Shown here one piece after another: positions 1 to 7,562 of a stretch of 64,000 bases of DNA. The position numbers and the translations under genes are program-made. How positions within the stretch are numbered: the stretch's first letter is position 1; each line of letters opens with the position of its first letter. Under the pieces are notes generated by a model. The model made no database searches. It was not told the DNA's origin and was given only the letters and a program-made list of their open reading frames with translations. The stretch comes from Acidovorax sp. Root219 (GTDB taxonomy: Bacteria > Pseudomonadota > Gammaproteobacteria > Burkholderiales > Burkholderiaceae_C), in assembly GCF_001428665.1 (NCBI RefSeq), contig NZ_LMIJ01000003.1, positions 221,575 through 285,574 of the forward strand, in the 5' to 3' direction.

Positions 1-161
1 AGGGTTTGTCGCCCGACACCCTGGCACTGCTCAAGCAGCGCGGCCACAACATCGCGGTGAAGCCATCGATGGGGCGTACGCAGACGATTCAGTTGCGTGG
101 CGGGGCGTTGTATGGGTACTCGGATCCGCGCAATCCGGATGGGAAGACGTTGGGGTATTGA
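1..161 (+). CDS. ggt: Gamma-glutamyltransferase, C-terminal 52 residues (partial, enters from the left edge)
   Basis: The reading frame that is open from base 3 encodes the last 52 residues of a gamma-glutamyltranspeptidase, the periplasmic enzyme that cleaves gamma-glutamyl bonds of glutathione and related peptides. The end shows the family pattern LSPDTLALLKQRGH, then KPSMGRTQTIQ, GGALYGYSDPRNPDG and a Gly-Tyr terminus before TGA. The catalytic Thr and the rest of the protein lie outside the window, so I cannot say whether this copy is intact. The same 52 residues are encoded again at 2583-2741 with only synonymous differences. A hairpin terminator follows at 237-268. Confidence 0.85.
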   Translation, partial: GLSPDTLALLKQRGHNIAVKPSMGRTQTIQLRGGALYGYSDPRNPDGKTLGY

Positions 162-236
162 TGCACGGCCTGACTTGCCCGCTCCGCAGGCCCGTCATGG
201 TTGATCCATAGCTCAGCCAACAAGGCACCAACGAAC

Positions 237-268
237 AAAGGCCGCGCCCTGTGAGGGGCGTGGCCTTT
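237..268 (+). terminator. Bidirectional hairpin terminator after ggt
   Basis: AAAGGCCGCGCCC and its near-complement GGGGCGTGGCCTTT form a stem with a short TGTGA loop. It lies between ggt on the plus strand and the convergent small membrane-protein remnant, so it can serve both. The right repeat copy has an equivalent hairpin at 2787-2818. Confidence 0.75.
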
Positions 269-292
269 GTCATTGTTGTGCCTGTGCCGGGT

Positions 293-412
293 CTATCGCC
301 TCAACACACTGGCCCAAAAATCATCGCCGTAGCGGACTGCGCAGAACGCAAACACCAGGCAGAAGCCCATGGTGATGGCCAGCATCGGCAAAAAGCCGGA
401 GAGCTTCAGGTT
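293..412 (-). pseudogene. Truncated remnant of the small membrane protein gene
   Basis: On the minus strand this encodes about 40 C-terminal residues, beginning near LKLSGFLPMLAITMG and ending at TAG 293-295. They match the C-terminal half of the intact gene at 2842-3060. The N-terminal half, including the first membrane segment, is missing: homology ends at about base 408 and the upstream sequence is unrelated. The second membrane segment and the terminal Leu-Arg-Arg are kept. Confidence 0.7.
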
Positions 413-512
413 TATGGCACGAGCCTGCCCAAAACCCCTGCCATACTTGGATCTGGTGTGGTTGATTATCCTATCCGTTGGTTTCACCTGACTCCCTTTG
501 CGACAGCCCCGC

Positions 513-2195
513 ATGCCTGCCACTCTCACGCCGTCCGCAAAACTGCTGCAACTGCTACCCGAGGCGGTGGTGCAGACCAATGCGCTGTGGGAGATCACTT
601 ACCTGAATCCGGCGTGGACAACGCTCACCGGCCATTCGGTGGAGGCAGCGCTCGGCAGGTCTCTGCTTGAATTTGTGCATCCCGGCGACATTGGCACCAT
701 GCGCTCGGGCATGCCTGTGTTCCGGTTGCGATTTGCCGACGCGAACTATCGCTGGGTGCGTCTGAAACTCCACCCGGAGACGGATGCAGCGGAGCGGGTG
801 ATCAGCCGCCAGGGTGTCCTGATCGAGATCACCGAGGTCACCGAGCAGGTGCTGGTTGAGATTCGCCAGCGCTTTTTGCGCTTGCTGGAAACCATTGATG
901 GCGTAGTTTGGGAGGCTGAAATCGGCGTGGGCAATACTTTCCTTAGCCCGCAGGTCGAACGCTTGTTCGGTTTCTCCGTGGAGGAGTGGCGGTCTGACCC
1001 GGGCTTTTGGCGGGCGCATGTGCATCCCGATGATCTAGCGCAGGCCGTGCTTATCGATGATGCCGCCTACAACGCGACGCACAGCTATGCCTACGAGATG
1101 AGCTATCGGCTGATTGCAAAATCCGGCAAGGTGGTGTGGGTGCGCGATCTGTGCCGCGCAGTGGTCGAGCCGGGGCGGCCGAACCGCATGATCGGCCTGA
1201 TGATCGACGTCACCCAGCAGAAGAACACCGAACTTGAGTTGTTGCGCTCCGAAAACCGCTATTTGCTGGCGACCCTTGGATCCAATGACGGCATCTGGTA
1301 CTGGGACTTGCGAACTGACGCCCTGCATGTGTCCGGGCGCTTTCACCAGATCGTCGGGCTGGGTAGCGGCGATCTTGTACACGACGGCGGCTGGAGCTTT
1401 CTGGGGCAACTCATCGATCCCGAAGATCGCGCGCGCGTGCAGGCGGCCTACCGCAGGCATCTGTTGGGGAACAGCCCGAACTTTTCGGTGGATTTCCGCG
1501 CGTTCCACGCGGATGGACGGCTGGTGTGGGTCAATTGGCGCGGGCTCGCCGAGTTTGAAGACGGCGTTGCGGTGCGCATGGCGGGCTCGTTGAGCGATCT
1601 GGCTGACCGTGGCAGTTCCTACGATGCGCTGACCAGCCTGCCCGGCCGGCCGTTGTTCCGCGATCGCCTCGCGAATCTCATGGCGCTGCACCAGAACGAG
1701 GCTGCGAATGGTGATGGCGTGCCAACACGCGATGGAGCCACCATGTTCGCCGTGCTGCTGCTGGATCTCAACGGGTTCAAAGCCGTCAATGACAACTACG
1801 GGCACCATGTGGGCGACCGGCTGTTGCAGCAGGTGGCGCGGCGGCTCGAATCCTGCGTGCGGGCGGTTGATCTGGTCGCCCGCATGGGTGGCGACGAATT
1901 CAATGTGCTGTTGGAGTCCATTGATCCCGCCGAAGCCAGCAACCGCGCTCAACAGATCGCCGCCGCCCTCGCAGCGCCTTATGTGGTCGGCGAACACACC
2001 GTGATCAGTGGCGCGAGTATTGGACTTGTCAGCAGTGCATCAAGGCTGGCGACGGTGGACGAATACCTGCGCGCCGCAGACACCGCAATGTACCAGGCCA
2101 AAAGCCAGTCATCGGGCGTGTGCGTGTTTCAACAAAAGGTGCCAGAGACGACTTCCTGCGCGGCTGATCAGCAGCGACCGAAATACGCACCATAG
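513..2195 (+). CDS. Diguanylate cyclase with three PAS domains
   Basis: This 560-residue cytoplasmic protein should make cyclic di-GMP from two GTP in response to signals sensed by its PAS domains. Three PAS/PAC units can be followed at about residues 10-115, 125-240 and 250-370, and a GGDEF domain at about 375-540. The active-site motif RMGGDEF is intact (GGDEF at 459-463). A product-inhibition I-site RAVD lies exactly five residues before it, so an active, feedback-inhibited enzyme is expected. There is no EAL domain and no membrane segment. I chose ATG 513; a TTG at 498 is in frame but has no better ribosome site. The gene sits alone between two direct repeats of the ggt end, which suggests it came in with a duplication or integration event. 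Confidence 0.9.
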   Translation: MPATLTPSAKLLQLLPEAVVQTNALWEITYLNPAWTTLTGHSVEAALGRSLLEFVHPGDIGTMRSGMPVFRLRFADANYRWVRLKLHPETDAAERVISRQGVLIEITEVTEQVLVEIRQRFLRLLETIDGVVWEAEIGVGNTFLSPQVERLFGFSVEEWRSDPGFWRAHVHPDDLAQAVLIDDAAYNATHSYAYEMSYRLIAKSGKVVWVRDLCRAVVEPGRPNRMIGLMIDVTQQKNTELELLRSENRYLLATLGSNDGIWYWDLRTDALHVSGRFHQIVGLGSGDLVHDGGWSFLGQLIDPEDRARVQAAYRRHLLGNSPNFSVDFRAFHADGRLVWVNWRGLAEFEDGVAVRMAGSLSDLADRGSSYDALTSLPGRPLFRDRLANLMALHQNEAANGDGVPTRDGATMFAVLLLDLNGFKAVNDNYGHHVGDRLLQQVARRLESCVRAVDLVARMGGDEFNVLLESIDPAEASNRAQQIAAALAAPYVVGEHTVISGASIGLVSSASRLATVDEYLRAADTAMYQAKSQSSGVCVFQQKVPETTSCAADQQRPKYAP

Positions 2196-2197
2196 GG

Positions 2198-2437
2198 TCA
2201 CCGCACAGCATTGGCGTGGCAAGCCTTCTCCACATCCAACCAGCCCGGCGGGTCATCGGCTTCGGAGTGCAGGTACTCCTGCCATTTGGAAGGATCGGCC
2301 TGGAAGCGCAGAGGGCCTTCAGGGGATACCAAGGCAAACAGGTGGCCATTCCCATGGAGGTTTTTCTTTCCTTTGTTGCATGAAGGCCTGGGCGGGCTTG
2401 CAAGCCAGCCCCAGCGCCTGCCCATCATTGTGGCCAA
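2198..2437 (-). CDS. Small hypothetical protein (doubtful start)
   Basis: An open frame of up to 79 residues ends at TGA 2198-2200. Its C-terminal 50 residues look protein-like (HGNGHLFALVSPEGPLRF, then WQEYLHSEADDPPGWLDVE). The first 25 residues are Arg/Pro/Trp-rich and look like non-coding sequence read through. The true start is unclear, and the frame may be the tail of a broken gene, because it lies in the rearranged segment between the two ggt copies. I recognise no domain. The rest of the 2196-2450 gap shows nothing else. Confidence 0.3.
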   Translation of the reverse strand: MATMMGRRWGWLASPPRPSCNKGKKNLHGNGHLFALVSPEGPLRFQADPSKWQEYLHSEADDPPGWLDVEKACHANAVR

Positions 2438-2449
2438 AGCGGCTGCCGT

Positions 2450-2741
2450 ACCCCAACGTTTACGTCACTGTGGTGCTGCAGACGTTGGTGAACACGATTG
2501 ACTTCGGAATGAACCCGCCGAAGCTGCTGCCGCACCGCGCGTCCACCCCCAGTGGACGCCTGACGAGCTGCGCGTAGAAAAGGGCTTGTCGCCCGACACC
2601 CTGGCACTGCTCAAGCAGCGCGGCCACAACATCGCGGTGAAGCCGTCGATGGGGCGGACGCAGACGATCCAGCTGCGGGGTGGAGCGCTGTATGGGTACT
2701 CGGATCCACGGAATCCGGATGGGAAGACGTTGGGGTATTGA
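2450..2741 (+). pseudogene. ggt: Gamma-glutamyltransferase C-terminal remnant with a frameshift
   Basis: The frame reading VTVVLQTLVNTIDFGMNP at about 2464-2515 matches the conserved region of gamma-glutamyltransferase about 90 residues before the C-terminus. It then runs out of frame: the family sequence resumes one base off as EAAAAPRV and continues through LSPDTLALL to the stop at 2739-2741. A one-base deletion near 2514-2517 (family Asn-Pro-Ala-Glu becoming Asn-Pro-Pro-Lys) explains this. Nothing upstream of about 2450 looks like the rest of the enzyme, so this is a 5'-truncated, frameshifted remnant, although its last 52 codons encode exactly the protein of the left copy. Confidence 0.8.
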
Positions 2742-2957
2742 TGCTTAGAGAATGGCCTGCCTCGGCAGGTCACTACCCCGCCAGCAAAGGCCGCGCCCCT
2801 CACTGGGAGCGGCCATTTTCTTTGCAGCGCCTGTGCCAGTGTCATCGCCTCAACAGGCCAGCCCAAAAGCCATCACCATAGCGCACTGCGCAGAACGCGA
2901 ACACCAGGCAAAAGCCCATGGTGATGGCCAGCATCGGCAAAAAGCCGGAGAGCTTCA
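2581..2957 (+). repeat. Right copy of the ggt/small-membrane-gene direct repeat
   Basis: This corresponds to bases 1-408. Here the ggt part is broken further upstream while the convergent small membrane gene is intact, the reverse of the left copy. Homologous recombination between the copies would delete the intervening 2.58 kb with the diguanylate cyclase gene and leave one ggt end plus one intact small gene. Confidence 0.85.
2787..2818 (+). terminator. Hairpin terminator between the ggt remnant and the convergent small gene
   Basis: AAGGCCGCGCCCC and GGGAGCGGCC form a stem with a short loop, followed by ATTTTC. It is equivalent to the hairpin at 237-268, but the stem and flanks have diverged while pairing has been kept. 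Confidence 0.7.
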
Positions 2958-3060
2958 AGCGAAAGACCATCCAGAAGCCCACGAGTGCACCAGCCAATGC
3001 GCCGCAGACGAAGCGCACCACGGTTTCAAGCGGGTCATGTTTTTTCTCGCCGCAGGACAT
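2842..3060 (-). CDS. Small two-helix membrane protein
   Basis: This 72-residue protein begins MSCGEKKHDPLE and has two hydrophobic segments, at about residues 12-30 and 35-58, ending Gly-Leu-Leu-Arg-Arg. I do not recognise a named family. I prefer ATG at 3060 because a GAGG ribosome site lies nine bases upstream; a GTG at 3069 would add three residues but overlaps that site. It is convergent with ggt and was duplicated with it. The second copy at 293-412 has lost its N-terminal half. Confidence 0.6.
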   Translation of the reverse strand: MSCGEKKHDPLETVVRFVCGALAGALVGFWMVFRLKLSGFLPMLAITMGFCLVFAFCAVRYGDGFWAGLLRR

Positions 3061-3151
3061 TCGGATCACCCTCGCCCTTTAAAAGCATGGCCGTATTGCG
3101 ACCACGCCTGAGCGGGTGGACTCGCACAAATCCGAGGAAATCAGGAGCTCA

Positions 3152-4102
3152 TCAGTGCTCAGTTCTCAGCAAGAGGTAGGGACTGCTCTTTTCCTGCTCC
3201 AGCGCTTCGATGTAATCACTGCCACTGATCCTCCGTGTACGCAAGTAGTCAATCAGAAAAGGCTTGCTCGCCGCTGCGTCGCTCGCATCACGCAAAATTT
3301 TTACAGCAGCCAGCCCTTGGTCGACTGCGGGTCCAAACGACAAGGGGGTCAGATGGGTGAAGAGGTGGTTGTAATCGGTCGATACAGCGTCCGCAACGGC
3401 CAACGCGTGACGCAGTTCGTTGGTTCGAATTCTGCAGTCGATTCGCACACTGTTGCAGAGCATCAGCATCTGAGCCAGCTGCCAGAACACCTCGGGACTG
3501 ATCGGTCCCTCAGCTTTGACCATGAACGCGATTTCACCCTCAAAGTATGCCGCTTGGTCAGCCAGCCCCGCAGCAACTTCAGAATACTCGGGCCGCGGGT
3601 CAGAGAGTGCTTGCGCTTGCTGCGCCCGCTGCAACAGGCTTTTCGTGAGATGCAATTGTTTACGCAAATCCCGGTGACTCAGGCTCTCAAACTCAGACCG
3701 TAGCGTTTCACCAAGGCGATCCATGCGAATTTCCAATGCATTGAATCGCTTGTGCATGTAGTAGAAGCCCGCTACGCTGACACCCACTCCTGCAAGAGAG
3801 ACCCCAAGGGTGGCCACTTGCAGCAACTGCAGATTTTCCATCATGGCCTTCAGCTGGCTGATTTGAATGCCGGTATACATGCTGGCTCCAGCATTCACCA
3901 CATCAGCCACCATTGACAAAGGTGCGAAAGGACCCGCAGCGAGACTGGATAGAACGGATTGCGCGGCCCCAGTCTCCTGAACATGTCGAACGATTTGTCC
4001 GGTCACCGAATCCTTCAGAAGAGTTCCATACCGTACCACCTCGCCAGACGCTAGCCGACCCAGCAGTTCTGCGGGTATCTCAAAGGGAATGGTGCTCAGC
4101 AT
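3152..4102 (-). CDS. Uncharacterised membrane-spanning coiled-coil protein of the WYL module
   Basis: This is a 316-residue protein that I cannot assign to a family. The N-terminal 45 residues are soluble (IPFEIPAELLGRLASGEVV...). Residues about 50-75 are small and hydrophobic (VLSSLAAGPFAPLSMVADVV). A strong membrane segment follows at about 95-115 (VATLGVSLAGVGVSVAGFYY), then a charged region likely to form a coiled coil (about 118-165) and a helical C-terminal domain. A glycine-rich membrane segment next to a coiled coil would suit a membrane-acting effector, but that is inference. Its ATG overlaps the end of the upstream gene by seven bases, so translation is probably coupled. Base composition is clearly less GC-rich than the flanking core genes. 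Confidence 0.75.
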   Translation of the reverse strand: MLSTIPFEIPAELLGRLASGEVVRYGTLLKDSVTGQIVRHVQETGAAQSVLSSLAAGPFAPLSMVADVVNAGASMYTGIQISQLKAMMENLQLLQVATLGVSLAGVGVSVAGFYYMHKRFNALEIRMDRLGETLRSEFESLSHRDLRKQLHLTKSLLQRAQQAQALSDPRPEYSEVAAGLADQAAYFEGEIAFMVKAEGPISPEVFWQLAQMLMLCNSVRIDCRIRTNELRHALAVADAVSTDYNHLFTHLTPLSFGPAVDQGLAAVKILRDASDAAASKPFLIDYLRTRRISGSDYIEALEQEKSSPYLLLRTEH

Positions 4103-4803
4103 GATTCTTTGACCTCCATCAGTTTTCGGGAAAGCTGCGACCCTTGGTCACAAAAGTGCATGGCAAACCCCTCGGGGCCCAACAACAAGGTCTGTACTCG
4201 CGCCTCGATCAAGCTCCTGTTGCCAGGCTTGAAGCCGATGCCATAGAGGCTCGCGCATTCTGAGTTCAGCATGCGCATGTGGATAGCCAGATCGGCCTTG
4301 CCAAACAAAGCCCACTTCCGTGCGCAGGCATTCAGATTGGCCTCCTCTTTTCGCAGAGCGGTGATCAACGGCATCCGAACTATCCGAACAAAGCTGTCCT
4401 GAAGCACCTCATTTGCCGGGCGCGTGATCAGCTTTCGGAACACGCTGGTATCCCTAAGCTCTGCATCCACTTGATAAAAAAATGCCTGTTGCAACTCGGT
4501 GATGATGTTCGTAACGTTGGCGTGGAAGTTGTCTCTCCAATCGAGCACTTCGCGCCTGAAGGCCATGTCAGGCAGCTTTCCAAAATCGACAAGGGATTCG
4601 ATGGGATGCTCGCTCTGACCGAGTGCGTCAGGTGCAGCGGCGGTGTCCGGCAAATTCGCCGTTTCGTCTTTGCCCTCTTCGCTTGGGAAGAACGAACGGA
4701 TGTCTCTTTGCAGGAAGGCAACTGTCTTGTCCCACCGTCCTTCAGGCTTCGCCAGGTTTTCGGGGGAGCGAGACAACGCCGCTTGGGTTGAAATATTATT
4801 CAT
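4096..4803 (-). CDS. Uncharacterised soluble protein of the WYL module
   Basis: The product has 235 residues, with no signal peptide and no membrane segment. Residues 1-75 are polar and low in complexity (many Ser, Pro, Glu, Asp, Ala), which suggests a disordered tail. The remainder looks helical, with conserved-looking stretches such as RREVLDWRDNFHANV and LFGKADLAIHMRMLN. I recognise no catalytic motif. The gene lies 31 bases after the WYL regulator and overlaps the next gene by seven bases, so the three genes form one transcript. A partner or regulator of the downstream membrane protein is the simplest guess. Confidence 0.75.
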   Translation of the reverse strand: MNNISTQAALSRSPENLAKPEGRWDKTVAFLQRDIRSFFPSEEGKDETANLPDTAAAPDALGQSEHPIESLVDFGKLPDMAFRREVLDWRDNFHANVTNIITELQQAFFYQVDAELRDTSVFRKLITRPANEVLQDSFVRIVRMPLITALRKEEANLNACARKWALFGKADLAIHMRMLNSECASLYGIGFKPGNRSLIEARVQTLLLGPEGFAMHFCDQGSQLSRKLMEVKESC

Positions 4804-4834
4804 TTGGGTTCGTCAATTGAGCTATGGTCAGTTC

Positions 4835-5752
4835 TTACTTCGTTCTGCATTCGCGGCAAGCAGCCAGATATTCCTCAAGTTCTCGCTCAAGGCTCTCTTG
4901 CCAAGGTGCGGGATTGACAATCCGAATGTGCGGTAGCCAATATCGAATGATCGGAAGAATTTGCGTTGGGTGTCCAACGGTAGTGCTGATCTGCAAAGAC
5001 CCATCACTGCTTTCCAATTTGACTATTTGATTCGGCACTAACTGCCTGCGCTTGAAGTAACTGGCCACAGGGGCGGCGACTGAAAGCATGACCTCATGGC
5101 TGTCTTCGGAATGCCAAGCCCCCTCCTGTTTCGCGATGGTGATTTCCAAGGCCGGGTCTTTGTGGAAAGAGCTTTCGGTGACCAACACGTGCAGCATCTT
5201 GCCGATCCCAAAAGTCTTGTACTTTCCTTGGTCAACGGCTGCGAGGTACCAAATGCCTTTGAGATTGAGCAGGCGGTAGGGCGCAACGGCCTTGTAGGCC
5301 TTCGGCACTCCGGCCACCGCCATCTCGAAGTCGAGCAAGCGGGACTCCATCACTGCGGCTTCAAGCTGCCGAAAGATTGGCTGGCTCTCACTCAGATCTT
5401 CATAGTGATGGCCTTTGACAAGCCAAGGTACAGCAATCGCCTTGTCAAAGATACTTCTGAGAGATTCTGCCGACAGGGACGGGAAAAGTCCTTTCACCCC
5501 AGCCAGGGCCGCGAAGCGCTCGATGTCGTTGTAGTTGAGTTTTCCCAAGTAAGCTGGGCTGAGCTGGTACCGGCCCTGAATCTTGGTGAGAGGCAGGTAT
5601 GCAAGTCGTACGCGCAGGTCGCGTTGGATGGTCCTTACATGGACACCGAACTCCTGTGCGAGATCCTCAGGATCAAGCTTTTCAGCCTGATTGAGCTTGA
5701 TCAGTATCTGCGACAAACGATACGCGATCGTGTCATGTTGGCCGTTTGCCAT
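4835..5752 (-). CDS. WYL-domain transcriptional regulator
   Basis: This 305-residue regulator has an N-terminal DeoR-like winged helix (about 10-65; helix-turn-helix around LAQEFGVHVRTIQRDL) and a central WYL domain (about 140-235) with the signature LKGIWYLAAVD. A C-terminal WCX-like region follows. WYL proteins are ligand-sensing regulators that often control phage-defence and DNA-damage genes. Start ATG 5752 has an AAGGAAT site 10-15 bases upstream. The gene leads two unrecognised genes on the same strand and follows a 55-residue membrane peptide gene. It probably controls its own operon. GC content is lower than in the core genes. Confidence 0.9.
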   Translation of the reverse strand: MANGQHDTIAYRLSQILIKLNQAEKLDPEDLAQEFGVHVRTIQRDLRVRLAYLPLTKIQGRYQLSPAYLGKLNYNDIERFAALAGVKGLFPSLSAESLRSIFDKAIAVPWLVKGHHYEDLSESQPIFRQLEAAVMESRLLDFEMAVAGVPKAYKAVAPYRLLNLKGIWYLAAVDQGKYKTFGIGKMLHVLVTESSFHKDPALEITIAKQEGAWHSEDSHEVMLSVAAPVASYFKRRQLVPNQIVKLESSDGSLQISTTVGHPTQILPIIRYWLPHIRIVNPAPWQESLERELEEYLAACRECRTK

Positions 5753-5875
5753 TCCGCCCCATTCCTTGTTTTAGAAGCCACCTGATCCATTGCGGAAATT
5801 TTGCCTCGGTCTGCTGCCAACGTGCCGCGCACGATACACGAACAGCGCGTCTACCACCCGAATGAAATTTGCACT

Positions 5876-6043
5876 CTATGCCTTGCTGCGAAGCCGTGTC
5901 CAACTCCAGACCAAGACCGCCCCAACCACCAGAACAAGCAGCAGCTTCAATGCCAAGCTCAGAAAGCCCACAGTTGCTGACATCACGCCGAGTTTGATCA
6001 GCATCCAGGAAAGGGTAGCGCCCAAAGCAGCAATCCAAAACAT
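5876..6043 (-). CDS. 55-residue hydrophobic membrane peptide upstream of the WYL regulator
   Basis: This short minus-strand frame runs from ATG 6043-6041 to TAG 5878-5876 and encodes a peptide starting MFWIAALGATLSWMLIK. It contains two clear hydrophobic helices (about 1-18 and 22-46) and a basic tail TRLRSKA. An AGAG stretch lies about eight bases before the ATG. It resembles no named family I can recall; its size and topology are like small toxin, holin or membrane-stress peptides, but also like ordinary short membrane proteins. It lies 123 bases before the WYL gene on the same strand and may be part of that module. The rest of the 5753-6279 gap shows no other convincing gene. Confidence 0.55.
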   Translation of the reverse strand: MFWIAALGATLSWMLIKLGVMSATVGFLSLALKLLLVLVVGAVLVWSWTRLRSKA

Positions 6044-6279
6044 TTGATGTCTCTATTGAAATTAAGGAGACCTCACTTTGAAACATCGTTTGGACAGGTG
6101 GTGTCGCAAATCTGGCAAGGCATTCAAATTCAGAAAATTGCTCGGAGTTTGGCAGCAAGATTCCGCTGCACCTCACAGGGGATCAGCTACGGGCATACCC
6201 TGATACGCCCAGCTCCCAACTTGCCTACATTTCTTGTATGCAAGATTTGCTTTCAAGACACAACTGAAGGAGACGGGGC

Positions 6280-7560
6280 ATGCTGCGGTTTTTCAAATCC
6301 CTTTTTGGCCAGGTGATCCTGGCCCTCATAGCCGGCGTGGTGGTGGGCCTGGTGTGGCCCGATACCGCCGTGGCCCTGAAGCCCCTGGGCGACGGGTTCA
6401 TCAAGCTGATCAAGATGCTGATCCCACTGATCGTGTTCTGCGTGGTGGTGCATGGCATCGCGGGCACGGGGGACCTGAAGCGGGTGGGCCGGGTGGGCAT
6501 CAAGGCGCTGGTCTACTTCGAGGTGGTGACCAGCATTGCGCTGGTGCTGGGCCTGGTGCTGGCCTTTGTGTTCGAGCCTGGGGTGGGCATGAACATCGAT
6601 CCCAAGGCGCTGGACCCCAAGGCCATGGGCGCCTATGTGGAGAACGCGGGCAAGCTCACGGGGGGCGGGTTCACGGACTTTCTGCTCAAGCTGATACCCA
6701 ACACGGCGGTCAGCGCGTTTGCCAATGGCGACGTGCTGCAGGTGCTGCTGTTCTCCATCGTGTTCGGCTGCGCGCTGGCGATGCTGGGTGAGCGCGGGGC
6801 GCGGGTCACGGTGCTGATCGAGGACCTCTCGCACGTACTGTTCAAGACCATGGGCATCATCATCAAGCTGGCGCCGCTGGGCGTGCTGGGTGCGATTGCT
6901 TTCACCGTGGGCAAGTACGGCATTGGCTCGCTCAAGCAGTTGGGCATGCTGGTGGTGCTGTTCTATGCGGCGGTGGCGATCTTCGTGGTGGTGGTGCTGG
7001 GCACCATCATGCGGGTGTCGGGCTTCAGTCTGTTCAAGCTGCTGCGCTACCTGCGCGAGGAGCTGGCGGTGGTGTTTGCCACCACCTCGTCGGACAGCGT
7101 GCTGCCGCAGATCATGGCCAAGCTCAAGCACATGGGCATTCGCGATTCGACGGTGGGGCTGGTGATCCCTACGGGGTATTCGTTCAACCTGGATGCGTTT
7201 TCGATCTACATCACGCTGGCGGCGGTGTTCATTGCGCAGGCGACCAACACGCCGATCTCGATGGCGGATCTGCTGACGATTCTGGCGATATCGCTGGTTA
7301 CCTCGAAGGGCGCGCACGGGGTGCCGGGCTCGGCCATCGTGGTGCTGGCGGCCACGCTGCAGGCGATACCGGCCATCCCGGCCATCGGGCTGGTGCTGGT
7401 GCTGTCGGTGGACTGGTTCATGGGCATTGCCCGGGCCCTGGGCAACCTGATCGGCAACTGCGTGGCCACGGTGGCCGTGGCCGCGTGGGAGGGCGATATT
7501 GACCGCGAGCGCGCCCATGCGGTGCTGGACGGCAAGGCCGTCGAATCGCTCAAGGAGTGA
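6280..7560 (+). CDS. dctA: C4-dicarboxylate:cation symporter (DAACS family)
   Basis: This 426-residue inner-membrane symporter belongs to the dicarboxylate/amino acid:cation family and most likely takes up succinate, fumarate and malate. The DctA fold can be followed: repeated hydrophobic segments, the serine-rich hairpin HP1 (TTSSDSVLP, about 268), the PTGYSFNLD motif (about 297) in the substrate/cation helix, and hairpin HP2 (TSKGAHGVPGSAIVVLAATL). The length is normal for the family. ATG 6280 follows GAAGGAGACGGGGC, a good ribosome site. A solute-binding protein gene starts within six bases of the stop and is probably co-transcribed; MaeB further along fits a dicarboxylate-using life style. 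Confidence 0.92.
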   Translation: MLRFFKSLFGQVILALIAGVVVGLVWPDTAVALKPLGDGFIKLIKMLIPLIVFCVVVHGIAGTGDLKRVGRVGIKALVYFEVVTSIALVLGLVLAFVFEPGVGMNIDPKALDPKAMGAYVENAGKLTGGGFTDFLLKLIPNTAVSAFANGDVLQVLLFSIVFGCALAMLGERGARVTVLIEDLSHVLFKTMGIIIKLAPLGVLGAIAFTVGKYGIGSLKQLGMLVVLFYAAVAIFVVVVLGTIMRVSGFSLFKLLRYLREELAVVFATTSSDSVLPQIMAKLKHMGIRDSTVGLVIPTGYSFNLDAFSIYITLAAVFIAQATNTPISMADLLTILAISLVTSKGAHGVPGSAIVVLAATLQAIPAIPAIGLVLVLSVDWFMGIARALGNLIGNCVATVAVAAWEGDIDRERAHAVLDGKAVESLKE

Positions 7561-7562
7561 GC

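Larger units (their letters stand above)
1..408 (+). repeat. Left copy of a direct repeat (ggt 3' end, terminator, small membrane gene 3' end)
   Basis: Bases 1-408 match 2581-2957 in the same orientation. The offset is exactly 2580 bases at the left end and 2549 at the right end because of small indels in the intergenic part. In the coding part I count 11 substitutions in 159 bases, all synonymous. Homology stops inside the minus-strand small membrane gene, just after the shared gagcttca. The repeat continues leftwards outside the window. Confidence 0.85.
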
